A stretch of 64,000 nt of DNA, taken from the NCBI GenBank assembly GCA_965651265.1, contig CBFGRV010000012.1, forward strand, positions 14,416 through 78,415, in the 5' to 3' direction. How positions within the stretch are numbered: the first letter of the stretch is position 1; each line of letters begins with the position of its first letter. Shown here in pieces: positions 35,777 to 44,577 of this stretch. The translations under genes and the position numbers were made by a program. The notes beneath the pieces are model-generated. The model ran no database searches and was not told the origin of the DNA. It saw nothing but the letters and a program-made list of their open reading frames with translations. Source of the stretch: CBFGRV01 sp965651265. Its GTDB lineage: Bacteria; Bacteroidota; Rhodothermia; Rhodothermales; VXPQ01.

Positions 35777-36481
35777 TTACGTGCCGTAGGCGGAGTCCTC
35801 AGCAACTTTTCGAGCATTAGCTATCAAATGTTGGAACAATGGGAGCATCTCCTCACCCATTCGTTCGGGATGAAACTGCACTCCCAGGATCGTTCCGTCC
35901 TCGTTTTCAATGGCCTCAATTACGCCATCTGGCGCCCTTGCGGCGATTCGAAAAGGGGGGCCGACTTCCGCCACAGCCTGAATGTGCCGAGTGTTAACCT
36001 CGAGACTGCTATTCTTCAACAGTCGGCGAAGATAGGACGTTTCCTCGAGGAGAATGCTATGGGAATCCGCGCCTCTTTTCTCACTATGAGACAACGTTCC
36101 GGGAATCTGCGCCTGCACGTCGGCATAGATGGTGCCTCCCACGGTCGCGTTGATTAGCTGCATACCGTAACAGATGCCCAGAATCGGTTTCCGCTTTCGC
36201 ATGAACGCAGCGAGCACGGTGCGATCCGATTCGACCCGGACTGCGTCCGTTTCTTGAATGTCGTCCGGCAATTTCCCGATGAGCCCATCCGTGATTGCCG
36301 GTCCGCCTGTGATGACTAACCCATCCAGCAGGTGTACAAATTCATCGACATTCTTGGGATCCTCCAACATGGGAACGATTAGCGGTAACCCGCCCGCGCG
36401 CTCCACGGCTGTGACGTAGGCATGCGTGAGTCGTTGCTCGCCCTCGTTGTAGGAAGTAGTTATCCCGATTCGGATCGACAT
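35777..36481 (-). CDS. Class-I glutamine amidotransferase-like hydrolase (peptidase C26)
   Basis: A 234-residue protein of the PuuD/gamma-glutamyl-GABA hydrolase group. The nucleophile cysteine is in LGICYGMQLIN (about residue 101), the histidine and glutamate in LGVQFHPERMG near residue 210. DGLVITGGPAI precedes the nucleophile region as expected. Family members split gamma-glutamyl amides in polyamine breakdown or act in nucleotide or cell-wall reactions. No putrescine genes are nearby, so the substrate is open. It is downstream of dnaE on the same strand with 60 bases between. Confidence 0.85.
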   Translation of the reverse strand: MSIRIGITTSYNEGEQRLTHAYVTAVERAGGLPLIVPMLEDPKNVDEFVHLLDGLVITGGPAITDGLIGKLPDDIQETDAVRVESDRTVLAAFMRKRKPILGICYGMQLINATVGGTIYADVQAQIPGTLSHSEKRGADSHSILLEETSYLRRLLKNSSLEVNTRHIQAVAEVGPPFRIAARAPDGVIEAIENEDGTILGVQFHPERMGEEMLPLFQHLIANARKVAEDSAYGT

Positions 36482-36541
36482 AAGGAACGGTGGAAGAAGA
36501 TGCTGGGCAGAGTACTACGGAGAACTTAGCGGAATCGGCGG

Positions 36542-39500
36542 CTATTCGCTGCTGACGGCGATGTTCTCTCGGCCAAAGAGCCGCGTAATCCCTGTCATGA
36601 GCTCAGGCGTCGGCTCCACCACAAATCGCCGGCTGCGTACGCGCTGAGGTCCTGCCGGCAAGTCAGGCATCATGATATCGAAATATAGCTTACAAGAGCC
36701 GCGATTCTCCTCACAGAGGCCTCGTAATTGTTCGATGGCTTCTTCCCGTACTCGTTGAGTGTCGACGTTCAATACGATGGACTTGACCAGCTGCTCGCGC
36801 ACCTTCCACATGGGCATGATTTCTCGCGCGATCACTTTTACTCCACCACGCCGTACCTCTACCTCGCCAGTCACCATCACGACCTCGTCAACGACCAGAT
36901 AATTCTGGACGCGGTCGAATACGTTTGAGAAACAGACGACCTCACCTTGCCCGGTGAAGTCTTCGATAGTGGCGAATGCGATCGGCTTGCCGGACCTGGT
37001 CGATCGACGCTGCACGTCCATGATGATGCCGAAAAAGCAGTGTTGGGGGCCTCGTTGGTAGCCGTTCTGATCGCCGTTTCCGGTGGGCTCGCCATCTGGG
37101 AGGTTCTCGGCGATGCGTCCGAATTGGGCCGTTGCGAAGGCGCGAGCCTCCGCAGCGTACGCATCGAGCGGATGGCCGGATACGTAGAATCCCATCAGTT
37201 CGCGTTCCTCCTTGAGTAAGCGCGATCGCGGCCACCGATCAACGGTGGGGAGCGCAGGCGTCATGACGATTCCCGCTCCCTCCGATCCAAAGAGGGAATT
37301 CTGTCCCGCCGCTTTGTCGGCCTGCACACGTTGCGCGAATTGAACCGCCAGATCGATAGCGGCGACCAATTGCGCACGATGTCCCTCGAGCTCATCCAGA
37401 GCGCCGGCTCTCGCCAGGCTTTCGAGCGTTTTCTTGTTCACTGCACGGAGGTCGAGATTTCGAACCAGATCAAACAGCGTCTGAAAAGGTCCGTGCTCCT
37501 TTCGCACAGCGACGATGGCTTCGATCGCAGCAGTACCGACACCCTTGATCGCCCCAAGCCCGAATCGAATTCGATCACCGTCGACGGTAAAGTGTTTCTC
37601 ACTGGCATTGATGGAGGGGCCAAGCACCTCGAGACCCATCTGTCGTGCTTCATCCAGCACGGTTGAGAGACGCTTGGTATCTCCCATTTCGTTTGTCATT
37701 GCCGCGGCCATGAAAGCAGCCGGGAAATGAGCCTTGAGGTAAGCCGTCTGGTACGCGACAACGGAGTAGGCGGCGCTGTGGCTCTTGTTGAATCCGTAGC
37801 CCGCGAACTTGGCCATCATGTCGAAGACTTCGTTCGCCGTCTCCTCGCTGACGCCGCGTTCCTTTGCGCCCTCGACAAAAATGGTGCGCTGCCGGTCCAT
37901 CTCGGACTGTTTCTTCTTTCCCATCGCTCGCCGAAGTAGATCGGCGCCGCCGAGAGAGTAGCCCCCCATTACCTGCGCAATCTGCATCACCTGTTCCTGG
38001 TAGACAGGGATGCCGAACGTTGGCTTGAGAACGGGCTCCAGCATGGGATGCGGAAACTCCACTTTCTCGCGCCCGTGCTTGCGATCGATGTACTTCGGGA
38101 TGAGGTCCATCGGCCCCGGGCGATACAGGGCGTTCATTGCAATCAGGTCGTCCAGCGTCGTGGGCTGCAATTTTCGCAGCCACTCCCGCATTCCGCTGGA
38201 CTCGAACTGAAAGATGGCGACGGTATCTCCGCGCTGAAACAGATCGAATGTCTTCTCGTCGTCGAGTGGAATTTGGTCGATGTCGATCCGAATCCCGTAG
38301 TTCGCCTCGATCAGATCCAGGGTGTCGTCGAGGACCGTGAGGGTCTTCAGCCCCAGGAAGTCCATTTTCAATAGACCGAACGACTCGACCCAACTCCCAT
38401 CGAACTGAGTGGTCACCACTTCGTCGCCCTTACTTCGGGCGACCGCAATGGGTACGTATTCACTTACATCACCAGGTGCGATGATCACGCCGGCCGCATG
38501 TACGCCCGTATGCCGTGCCGAGCCCTCGAGGACTTGTCCGTAGTGGAGGAGCTTACGAATCTCTGGGTCGTCGCTCTTTTCGAGATCGCGAAGTTCTTTG
38601 ACCTCCGACAAGGCGGTCTGTAAGCTAACCTTCGGACCCTCGGGGATTAGTTTGGCGATGCGATCCGCTTCGCTGAGGGGAATGCCGAGCACACGTGCGA
38701 CGTCGCGGATTACCGAGCGCGCACCCATGGTGCCGAAGGTCACGATCTGACAGACGTTCTGCCGGCCATATTTCTCGACGACATAGTCGATCACCATGGC
38801 TCGTCCACGGTCATCGAAATCGATGTCGATATCCGGCATCGAAACGCGCTCAGGATTAAGAAATCGTTCGAAAAGTAGGTCGTACTGAAGGGGGTCGATG
38901 TTCGTAATTCCGAGGCAGTAGGCTACGGCGCTGCCCGCGGCCGAACCTCTGCCGGGTCCCACGCGAACACCCAGGCGCCGAGCGGCCGACGTAAAATCCT
39001 GGACTATAAGGAAATAGCCGGCGTATCCCATCTCGGAGATGATCGCCAACTCGTGGTTCAAGCGCTCCACGACGTCCTGCGGCATCCCCGGATACCTCTC
39101 ACCAGCCCGCTCGAACACGAGATGCCGGAGATACGCGTCCATGTCTCCGCCGAATTCCTCGGGGATGGGGTAGTGGGGCATGAGCAACCTCCCCATCGGC
39201 AACGTGAAATCGCATTTGTCCACAATTTCGCGTGTCGTATCGAGAGCGCCATCCCTGACTATGGGATCCAAACCGGAAAGCGCTGCGCGCATCTCATCGA
39301 CCGTCTTGAAATAGAACTGGTCGTTCTCAAAACGCATCCTGTTGGGATCGTAGAGATCCTTGCCTGTCTGTAGGCAGAGGAGGACGTCCTGAGCCGCAGA
39401 GTCATGCTGTTCGATGTAGTGAACGTCATTCGTCGCGATGACTTTCACCCCATACTCGCGGGCCCACCGAAGGAGGACCTCGTTGCAACGCTTCTGATCG

Positions 39501-40030
39501 GCTATGCCATGGTCCTGGATTTCGATGTAATAGTCCTCTCCGAAGATGGCGAGGTAGTCTTCGAAGACGCTCCTCGCCGTTTCTTCACCTCGAGTCAGGA
39601 TAGTCTGAAGTACTTCTCCCTGGAGGCAACAGGTTGTAGCGATCAGTCCCTCGCTGTACCGCTCGAGCAGATCTTTGTCGATGCGCGGCTTGTAATAGTA
39701 GCCCTCAACGAAAGAAAGGGAGGAGAGCTTGATCAGGTTGCGGTAGCCGGTCTCATTCTTGGCGAGTAGTACCTGATGGTATCGAGTGCGATCGTCCCGA
39801 TTGACCCTCCCTCTCGGCGCCAGATAGAACTCGGAGCCGATGATGGGTTTAATGCCTGCTTTTCGAGCTGCGGCATAGAATTCGGGAACGCCGTATAGAT
39901 TCCCGTGATCGGTGATGGCGAGGCCGGACATGCCCTGCGCCGCCGCTTTGTCGACTAGGGTCTGGATTCGTGCGGCGCCGTCCAGCAGAGAATACTGAGT
40001 GTGGCAATGCAGGTGGCTGAAATCACACAT
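36542..40030 (-). CDS. dnaE: DNA polymerase III subunit alpha
   Basis: Replicative polymerase of 1162 residues, matching DnaE1 (E. coli 1160). The PHP domain is at the N-terminus (FSHLHCHTQYSLLDG, AITDHGNLYG). The polymerase core has GPGRGSAAGSAVAYCLGIT, PDIDIDFDDRGR (catalytic aspartates) and GARSVIRDVARVLG. Then come the finger region (QEQVMQIAQVMGGYSLGGAD, RRAMGKKK), the helix-hairpin-helix segment (IKGVGTAAIEAIV) and an OB-fold near the C-terminus (VQRRSTRSGKPIAFATIEDF). The ATG follows a 240-base intergenic region shared with the divergent kinase-like gene. Confidence 0.97.
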   Translation of the reverse strand: MCDFSHLHCHTQYSLLDGAARIQTLVDKAAAQGMSGLAITDHGNLYGVPEFYAAARKAGIKPIIGSEFYLAPRGRVNRDDRTRYHQVLLAKNETGYRNLIKLSSLSFVEGYYYKPRIDKDLLERYSEGLIATTCCLQGEVLQTILTRGEETARSVFEDYLAIFGEDYYIEIQDHGIADQKRCNEVLLRWAREYGVKVIATNDVHYIEQHDSAAQDVLLCLQTGKDLYDPNRMRFENDQFYFKTVDEMRAALSGLDPIVRDGALDTTREIVDKCDFTLPMGRLLMPHYPIPEEFGGDMDAYLRHLVFERAGERYPGMPQDVVERLNHELAIISEMGYAGYFLIVQDFTSAARRLGVRVGPGRGSAAGSAVAYCLGITNIDPLQYDLLFERFLNPERVSMPDIDIDFDDRGRAMVIDYVVEKYGRQNVCQIVTFGTMGARSVIRDVARVLGIPLSEADRIAKLIPEGPKVSLQTALSEVKELRDLEKSDDPEIRKLLHYGQVLEGSARHTGVHAAGVIIAPGDVSEYVPIAVARSKGDEVVTTQFDGSWVESFGLLKMDFLGLKTLTVLDDTLDLIEANYGIRIDIDQIPLDDEKTFDLFQRGDTVAIFQFESSGMREWLRKLQPTTLDDLIAMNALYRPGPMDLIPKYIDRKHGREKVEFPHPMLEPVLKPTFGIPVYQEQVMQIAQVMGGYSLGGADLLRRAMGKKKQSEMDRQRTIFVEGAKERGVSEETANEVFDMMAKFAGYGFNKSHSAAYSVVAYQTAYLKAHFPAAFMAAAMTNEMGDTKRLSTVLDEARQMGLEVLGPSINASEKHFTVDGDRIRFGLGAIKGVGTAAIEAIVAVRKEHGPFQTLFDLVRNLDLRAVNKKTLESLARAGALDELEGHRAQLVAAIDLAVQFAQRVQADKAAGQNSLFGSEGAGIVMTPALPTVDRWPRSRLLKEERELMGFYVSGHPLDAYAAEARAFATAQFGRIAENLPDGEPTGNGDQNGYQRGPQHCFFGIIMDVQRRSTRSGKPIAFATIEDFTGQGEVVCFSNVFDRVQNYLVVDEVVMVTGEVEVRRGGVKVIAREIMPMWKVREQLVKSIVLNVDTQRVREEAIEQLRGLCEENRGSCKLYFDIMMPDLPAGPQRVRSRRFVVEPTPELMTGITRLFGRENIAVSSE

Positions 40031-40269
40031 GCGCGAACGTTCCTATACAGCTCACGGATCTCGCTCCGAATGAAACCACGGTATGTCCGGGCATCAATAA
40101 CTGTGGAAAGCTTGTTATCAACGAGCCCGGATCGGTCAGAAGCTCCGCTCTCAAGGTGACAATCCTATGTCATGCTAACGACCCTTCTTTACAGATACTC
40201 GAATAGGCCCCACGTTGTCTGGTGAGCCGCTCTCCAGGCCTGCTCAAGACGGCAGACTGTCCGCGAGAC

Positions 40270-41010
40270 ATGCAGCGAAGCATCCGATACATAATTCACC
40301 TTGACGATCCACACGCGAGCGATCCACTCTTCCTCCAGAGCCTCGGTCGTGCGCTCGCACTGGCTGCGCTTCGACCTGCGCCGATCATCGTACACGGCAG
40401 CGCGGAAGTAGCTGAACACTTGCTTGAAGCCGAAGGCATCTTCCACCAACGGGAAGGCGGTGTGATACCGATTCAGTCGCTGAGGGAGCACCAATTGGTG
40501 GAGCGAGCCGGACGCCATCTCAATCAACAAATTTCCGCGATCTTAAACGAGGCCGCACTGGCCAACGTGGCCGTCTTCGGCACACAGCGACGCGCCCTCG
40601 TGGTGGAGGACGGGCGCGTACATGCCCGAGATGGTGCTTGGATTGCCGAGCTCTCCAAGCAGGGAGTGACACCGATCGTGGCCGCCTTCGCCCGAGACGC
40701 GGAGGGGGAGAGGTCCGGTGAGGTACCACTCGTAGACGCCGAGCTAGCCATCGCCCATCTGCTTCATCCGGAGCCGGTCGAGGTCGTGATATTCACCCGT
40801 ACGAACTTGCCGGGTATCATGGAGGGCGGCCGCACGATCGAGCAGATCAATATCGGAGATCCGAAAATCGTTGCATCCGTCAGCGATCGGATTGGAATGG
40901 AGATGATCGTGAACGCCGGGTACTCCGTGCTGCTGACGAATACTACCCGGCTCGCGGACCGAACCGGCCCGGTCGGCACGCACGTGCGTAAGGACCACAT
41001 CGACCCTTGA
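40270..41010 (+). CDS. Divergent amino-acid kinase-like protein
   Basis: A 246-residue protein with a layout like acetylglutamate/aspartate kinases. RYIIHLDDPHASD replaces the usual K-x-GG opening, IIVHGSAEVAEHLLEAEGI replaces VHGGG, ALVVEDGRVHARD and QGVTPIVAAFARD match the central strands, and VVIFTRTNLPGIMEGG the later LTDVPG segment. Key glycine and lysine positions are changed, so a catalytic role is doubtful. The C-terminal third (MEMIVNAGYSVLLTNTTRL) fits the family's end. The ATG at 40270 is preferred; 16 extra residues are possible upstream. Neighbours, dnaE and a histone-like gene, give no clue. Confidence 0.6.
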   Translation: MQRSIRYIIHLDDPHASDPLFLQSLGRALALAALRPAPIIVHGSAEVAEHLLEAEGIFHQREGGVIPIQSLREHQLVERAGRHLNQQISAILNEAALANVAVFGTQRRALVVEDGRVHARDGAWIAELSKQGVTPIVAAFARDAEGERSGEVPLVDAELAIAHLLHPEPVEVVIFTRTNLPGIMEGGRTIEQINIGDPKIVASVSDRIGMEMIVNAGYSVLLTNTTRLADRTGPVGTHVRKDHIDP

Positions 41011-41050
41011 ATCACGATTCTCACTACGGGCGACGCCGCACGCCATCAAC

Positions 41051-41079
41051 TTGACAGGGGCGAATTGGGAGTTTATGTT
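41051..41079 (+). promoter_or_regulatory. Promoter of the histone H1-like gene
   Basis: TTGACA (41051-41056) and TATGTT (41074-41079) are separated by exactly 17 bases, a near-consensus sigma-70 promoter. The same -10 region, TATGTTCG, also fits the Bacteroidota form TAnnTTTG with one mismatch. It is 58 bases upstream of the histone H1-like start and outside the previous gene. Confidence 0.65.
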
Positions 41080-41136
41080 CGTACATGGGCAATACCACTA
41101 CGCACCCCCCACATCACAATCCACAGGAGGTCACTA

Positions 41137-41313
41137 ATGAGTCGTTTTACAGAACTGAAGGATTTCGTTGAATCGCTCGAGGAAGACTTTACGAAATTCT
41201 ATCAGAAAGGGAATAAGGCGGCGGGTACGCGCATACGCAAAGCGATGCAGGACCTAAAGCGCAAGGCTCAGGATATTCGTGTGGAGATTCAGGACAGGAA
41301 GAACGAGACGTAA
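41137..41313 (+). CDS. Histone H1-like protein
   Basis: Highly charged 58-residue protein: MSRFTELKDFVESLEEDFTK at the start, then GNKAAGTRIRKAMQDLKRKA and a short tail. This matches the small histone H1-like (Hc1-type) proteins annotated across Bacteroidota, thought to bind DNA and shape the nucleoid. The lysine/arginine-rich second half would contact DNA. An AGGAGG (41125-41130) six bases before the ATG is one of the best ribosome-binding sites here, and a near-consensus promoter lies upstream, suggesting strong expression. Confidence 0.88.
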   Translation: MSRFTELKDFVESLEEDFTKFYQKGNKAAGTRIRKAMQDLKRKAQDIRVEIQDRKNET

Positions 41314-41416
41314 GCCTTTGGATCATTATCGGCACCGTCACGAAGGCTATGCTGATTCCGGCGTAGCCTTTCGTATGTGTACTGAATTGGTGCCGTCGGT
41401 TGTAGTAAGCGGTCCC

Positions 41417-42304
41417 ATGTATCGCGTAGTATCAGTTGTCTTTCTGGCCCTGGCGGTTTTTCAGATTCCCATGGAATCGGCCAGGGCGCAGGACGCGGAC
41501 ACCGTTAATTATCCCATCTGGGAGTCCCATCTAACGGCCAAGCTCAATGCTGCACAGGCCGGCTACAGCAAGTGGACGGAGGGCGGGCTAAACTCGCTGT
41601 CCGCCACGACGAGCCTGGACGGCAAATTCGAGCGCACGTCGCCGAACTGGCGGCAGACCCACGAAAGTCGGCTTGCCTTCGGTGTCCTGAAGCAGGATAC
41701 CTTGAATGTCCGCAAAGCAGACGACATCATCCGGCTTGCGAGCCAGGTGAGCTACCGGGGCAACGGCCTCTTCAAGAAGTTCAATCCGACGGCAGCGGCG
41801 ACGATTCGAACGCAGTTTGCCCCTGGTTTCGCCTACGACCAGAACCCCTTCGGAGATGGACGCAGGCCCCCGGTCAAGGTATCGGACATCGGGTCGCCCG
41901 CTACCTTCACACAGTCCCTCGGATTCTCGTATGCGGCTAGCTGGGGGTTCAAGCAGCGGTTGGGAATCGCATCGAAGGAAACACTCGTGGCGATCGAGTA
42001 CTTGCGCCCCATCTACGGCTTACGTCCTTCTCAGGGCGTTCGATTTCAAATGGGTATCGAATCCCAGACCTCGGTGGACAAAGAGATCTTCCGCAACGTT
42101 CGGTACAAGTCCACGCTGGGCCTTTTCGCCGCGTTCAATCAGGAAGAACTGCCCGACATGCTATGGGAGAATCTCGTGGCGATGAAGGTAAACTCCTGGT
42201 TGAGTGCCGATTTCGAGTTCGTGACGCTGTACGATCGCGATATCCGTGATGACATTCAGATCAAGGAAATCTTCTCGATCGGCATATCCTTTCTGATAAT
42301 CTGA
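41417..42304 (+). CDS. DUF3078 outer-membrane-type protein
   Basis: Exported 295-residue protein with signal peptide cleaved after ESARA (about residue 25). The mature part is beta-rich with repeated aromatic strands (SHLTAKLNAAQAGYSKWTEGG, then SATTSLDGKFERTSPNW, HESRLAFGVLKQD), typical of DUF3078 proteins of Bacteroidota that probably form outer-membrane barrels. It ends in SIGISFLII, a terminal strand ending in a hydrophobic residue. The ATG chosen starts the signal peptide; a frame reaching further upstream overlaps the histone-like gene. Function is unknown. Confidence 0.82.
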   Translation: MYRVVSVVFLALAVFQIPMESARAQDADTVNYPIWESHLTAKLNAAQAGYSKWTEGGLNSLSATTSLDGKFERTSPNWRQTHESRLAFGVLKQDTLNVRKADDIIRLASQVSYRGNGLFKKFNPTAAATIRTQFAPGFAYDQNPFGDGRRPPVKVSDIGSPATFTQSLGFSYAASWGFKQRLGIASKETLVAIEYLRPIYGLRPSQGVRFQMGIESQTSVDKEIFRNVRYKSTLGLFAAFNQEELPDMLWENLVAMKVNSWLSADFEFVTLYDRDIRDDIQIKEIFSIGISFLII

Positions 42305-42399
42305 CAGCGAATTGACGCGCGATTGAGCTGAATTCGGACGTTACCGGGCGTCTACCGCGGGCTTATCTTCGCCTGCTGCTTCTCTATACGGCCGTTGGC

Positions 42400-44577
42400 G
42401 TGCTCCTCTGGCCGGTCCCGTTGCTGGGCATTCTCCACGCGGAGTCATCGGCTCTCGTCGCGACCGTCGCGTTTTTTGGGGCAGGATCCACGTCTCGGTC
42501 GATGCTCAGATCAGGCATCACACTTCCCCAAGTAATAGTCCTCCAGGAATCGGCGCTACTTATCCCCTGGCTTCTCCTTACGATGAGCGCGATTTGGCGG
42601 CCGAACTGTGGATACATGCAGGGGCTCATGCTCTACATATTGTTTGCGGGGATATCCGTCTTGCTGGCCGTCGCCCTCATGAGTTTTCTCTTGGAGGCGC
42701 ATGAGCGCAGTTCACACAGAGTCTTCTGGGTAGTTGGGATTTTAATCGGCGTGCTTCCGCCACTCTACGACATCGGATTTCATCCTCAATTTTATACCTA
42801 CAATCATGTTTTCGGCGGGGTGCTGGGTCCCATCTATGATGAACAGCTTGCCATTCGGCCGGGACTCTTTGTCTTTCGACTCTTGACCCTGCTTTGGGTG
42901 GGATTTCTGCTTCTTTTGAGGCGCTTATTGCGTGACAATCGAGGGACGGTCCTCATCGGGTTCGTCGCGCTTCTGATCGGGGCTGCCTATGCGCAGCCTG
43001 CAGAACTCGGATTTGTGACGACCCGGGATAAGCTCAGGAGAGCCCTTCCCGGCACCCGCTTGACGGATCATTTCGAGATCCGGTACGATCCACGTGTGAT
43101 CTCGGATACTGAGATATCGCAGATAGCGGGAGACCACGAATTCCGTTACGAACAGATGAGTCGCCGCCTGCAGGAGACCGTCTCGGGCAGAATCGAGACG
43201 TACATCTACCCAGACCCGGAGGTGAAAGCGCGACTCACGGGGGCGCGATACACGAACATTGCACCCATCTGGCTGGATGAGCCGCAGATCCACATACTAT
43301 ACGCTTCTTACGACGACGTATTCGCCCACGAGCTCGCCCACGTATTCTCACGAGAATTCGGACTGCCGTGGCTTCGCGCGTCCATTGCCGTAGGCCTGAT
43401 CGAGGGGCTCGCCGTTGCCCTCGAGCCTCCCGACGGCCGACCTACCCCGAGCGAGCAGATGTCGGCGGATCTTCTGGCATCCTCTGACGAAAGAGACGCC
43501 CTCAAACAGGTTCGCGAGCGGGCCAGCGCCGTTGCCAGGCGCCTGGATCCAGTCCGCTTCTGGACAGGTCGCGGTGCCGTTTCGTACACCTCGATGGGGT
43601 CGTTCGTCGAATACCTGCTGGCTGCGTATGGACCGGAGCGTTTGAAGAAGGCTTATGCGTGTGCCGATTTTCGGGGCGTTTATGGTAAGTCGGCGGGTGA
43701 GCTCGCACAGGAATGGAGTCAACATGTATTGAGCCTTCCGTGGGTGAGTGCATCGGCGCGGGATCACGTGAGGAGACGATTTGTGATTCCGTCGTTGTTC
43801 GAGAAGCGATGTCCTCATTTCGTTTCGGCGCACGAGCGCCTTTATGAGCGCGCTGCGATCGCTCTCCTCCGGCGCGACTCGCTGGCTGCGGAGACACACG
43901 CCGAGGAAGCGCTGCACCTCAGGCCCGACCATGTGCCGTCGCTCGAGCTCTGGACCGGCCTCCAGCTTGAGCGGGGGAGTGCTCATGAGGTGCTTGAACG
44001 CATAGCCCTCGCCGATCTGGATTCAATCTCCGCTACGCTCTATCTAAGGCTGGGAGATGCATATGCCAGATTGGGCGACGCTTCTCGTGCACAAACCAAC
44101 TACCGTTCTGCCCTGGCGAGACTTCCCAGCCACGCCATTGAGTCGCGAAGCCGGATCCTGCTTCGGTATCTGGCCACGGATTCCGTCGCAGGCGTGTACG
44201 CTAATCAAGGTCTCGAGGCGTTGCGAGCCTGGAGAAAGGAACGTTACGAACAGGCCTTTGCGCTCATGCGTACTATTCCTCCAGATGCATTCGAGCCCGA
44301 GACTATTGCGGCACACGGCTTCTCGGGGGACAGTCCAGCGGCCATTGGCGCGGAGATATCTCGCCGCCGATGGGTCTGGCTCGCGAGACTTGCATACTAC
44401 AACGGGCACTACGACGACGCCGCCGCCTTTGCGGATAGCGCCAGGGCTGCATATGTGCAGATCGGCGCCTTCAACGAAGCCGCCGTGCAGCGGGATTGGC
44501 GGGACCGTGCGCAGTGGTCCGCCGTTCGCGGGATGGGACAGCTGGCCGCCATGGGTATCATGCGAGAAGACACCTGA
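42400..44577 (+). CDS. Membrane protein with gluzincin peptidase and TPR-like region
   Basis: A protein of at least 725 residues. The first 200 residues hold about six membrane segments. The next part (about 215-430) contains FAHELAHVFSREFG, an HExxH zinc-peptidase motif of the peptidase MA-like group, with a possible third ligand in GLIEGLAVALE. From about residue 480 onward tandem helices look like TPR repeats (LYERAAIALLRRDSLAAETHAE, LYLRLGDAYARLGDASRAQ). The start is unsure: GTG 42400 cuts into the first membrane helix, and the frame stays open to 42316 with only CTG (42328) or ATT (42322) as earlier starts. It overlaps the next start in TGATG. Confidence 0.72.
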   Translation: MLLWPVPLLGILHAESSALVATVAFFGAGSTSRSMLRSGITLPQVIVLQESALLIPWLLLTMSAIWRPNCGYMQGLMLYILFAGISVLLAVALMSFLLEAHERSSHRVFWVVGILIGVLPPLYDIGFHPQFYTYNHVFGGVLGPIYDEQLAIRPGLFVFRLLTLLWVGFLLLLRRLLRDNRGTVLIGFVALLIGAAYAQPAELGFVTTRDKLRRALPGTRLTDHFEIRYDPRVISDTEISQIAGDHEFRYEQMSRRLQETVSGRIETYIYPDPEVKARLTGARYTNIAPIWLDEPQIHILYASYDDVFAHELAHVFSREFGLPWLRASIAVGLIEGLAVALEPPDGRPTPSEQMSADLLASSDERDALKQVRERASAVARRLDPVRFWTGRGAVSYTSMGSFVEYLLAAYGPERLKKAYACADFRGVYGKSAGELAQEWSQHVLSLPWVSASARDHVRRRFVIPSLFEKRCPHFVSAHERLYERAAIALLRRDSLAAETHAEEALHLRPDHVPSLELWTGLQLERGSAHEVLERIALADLDSISATLYLRLGDAYARLGDASRAQTNYRSALARLPSHAIESRSRILLRYLATDSVAGVYANQGLEALRAWRKERYEQAFALMRTIPPDAFEPETIAAHGFSGDSPAAIGAEISRRRWVWLARLAYYNGHYDDAAAFADSARAAYVQIGAFNEAAVQRDWRDRAQWSAVRGMGQLAAMGIMREDT

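Noticed and set aside
40080..40135. DnaA-box-like words TGTGGAAAG and TTATCAACG upstream of dnaE
   Set aside because: Each has one or two mismatches, only two are present, and no AT-rich unwinding region or dnaA/dnaN gene is near, so an origin is not supported.
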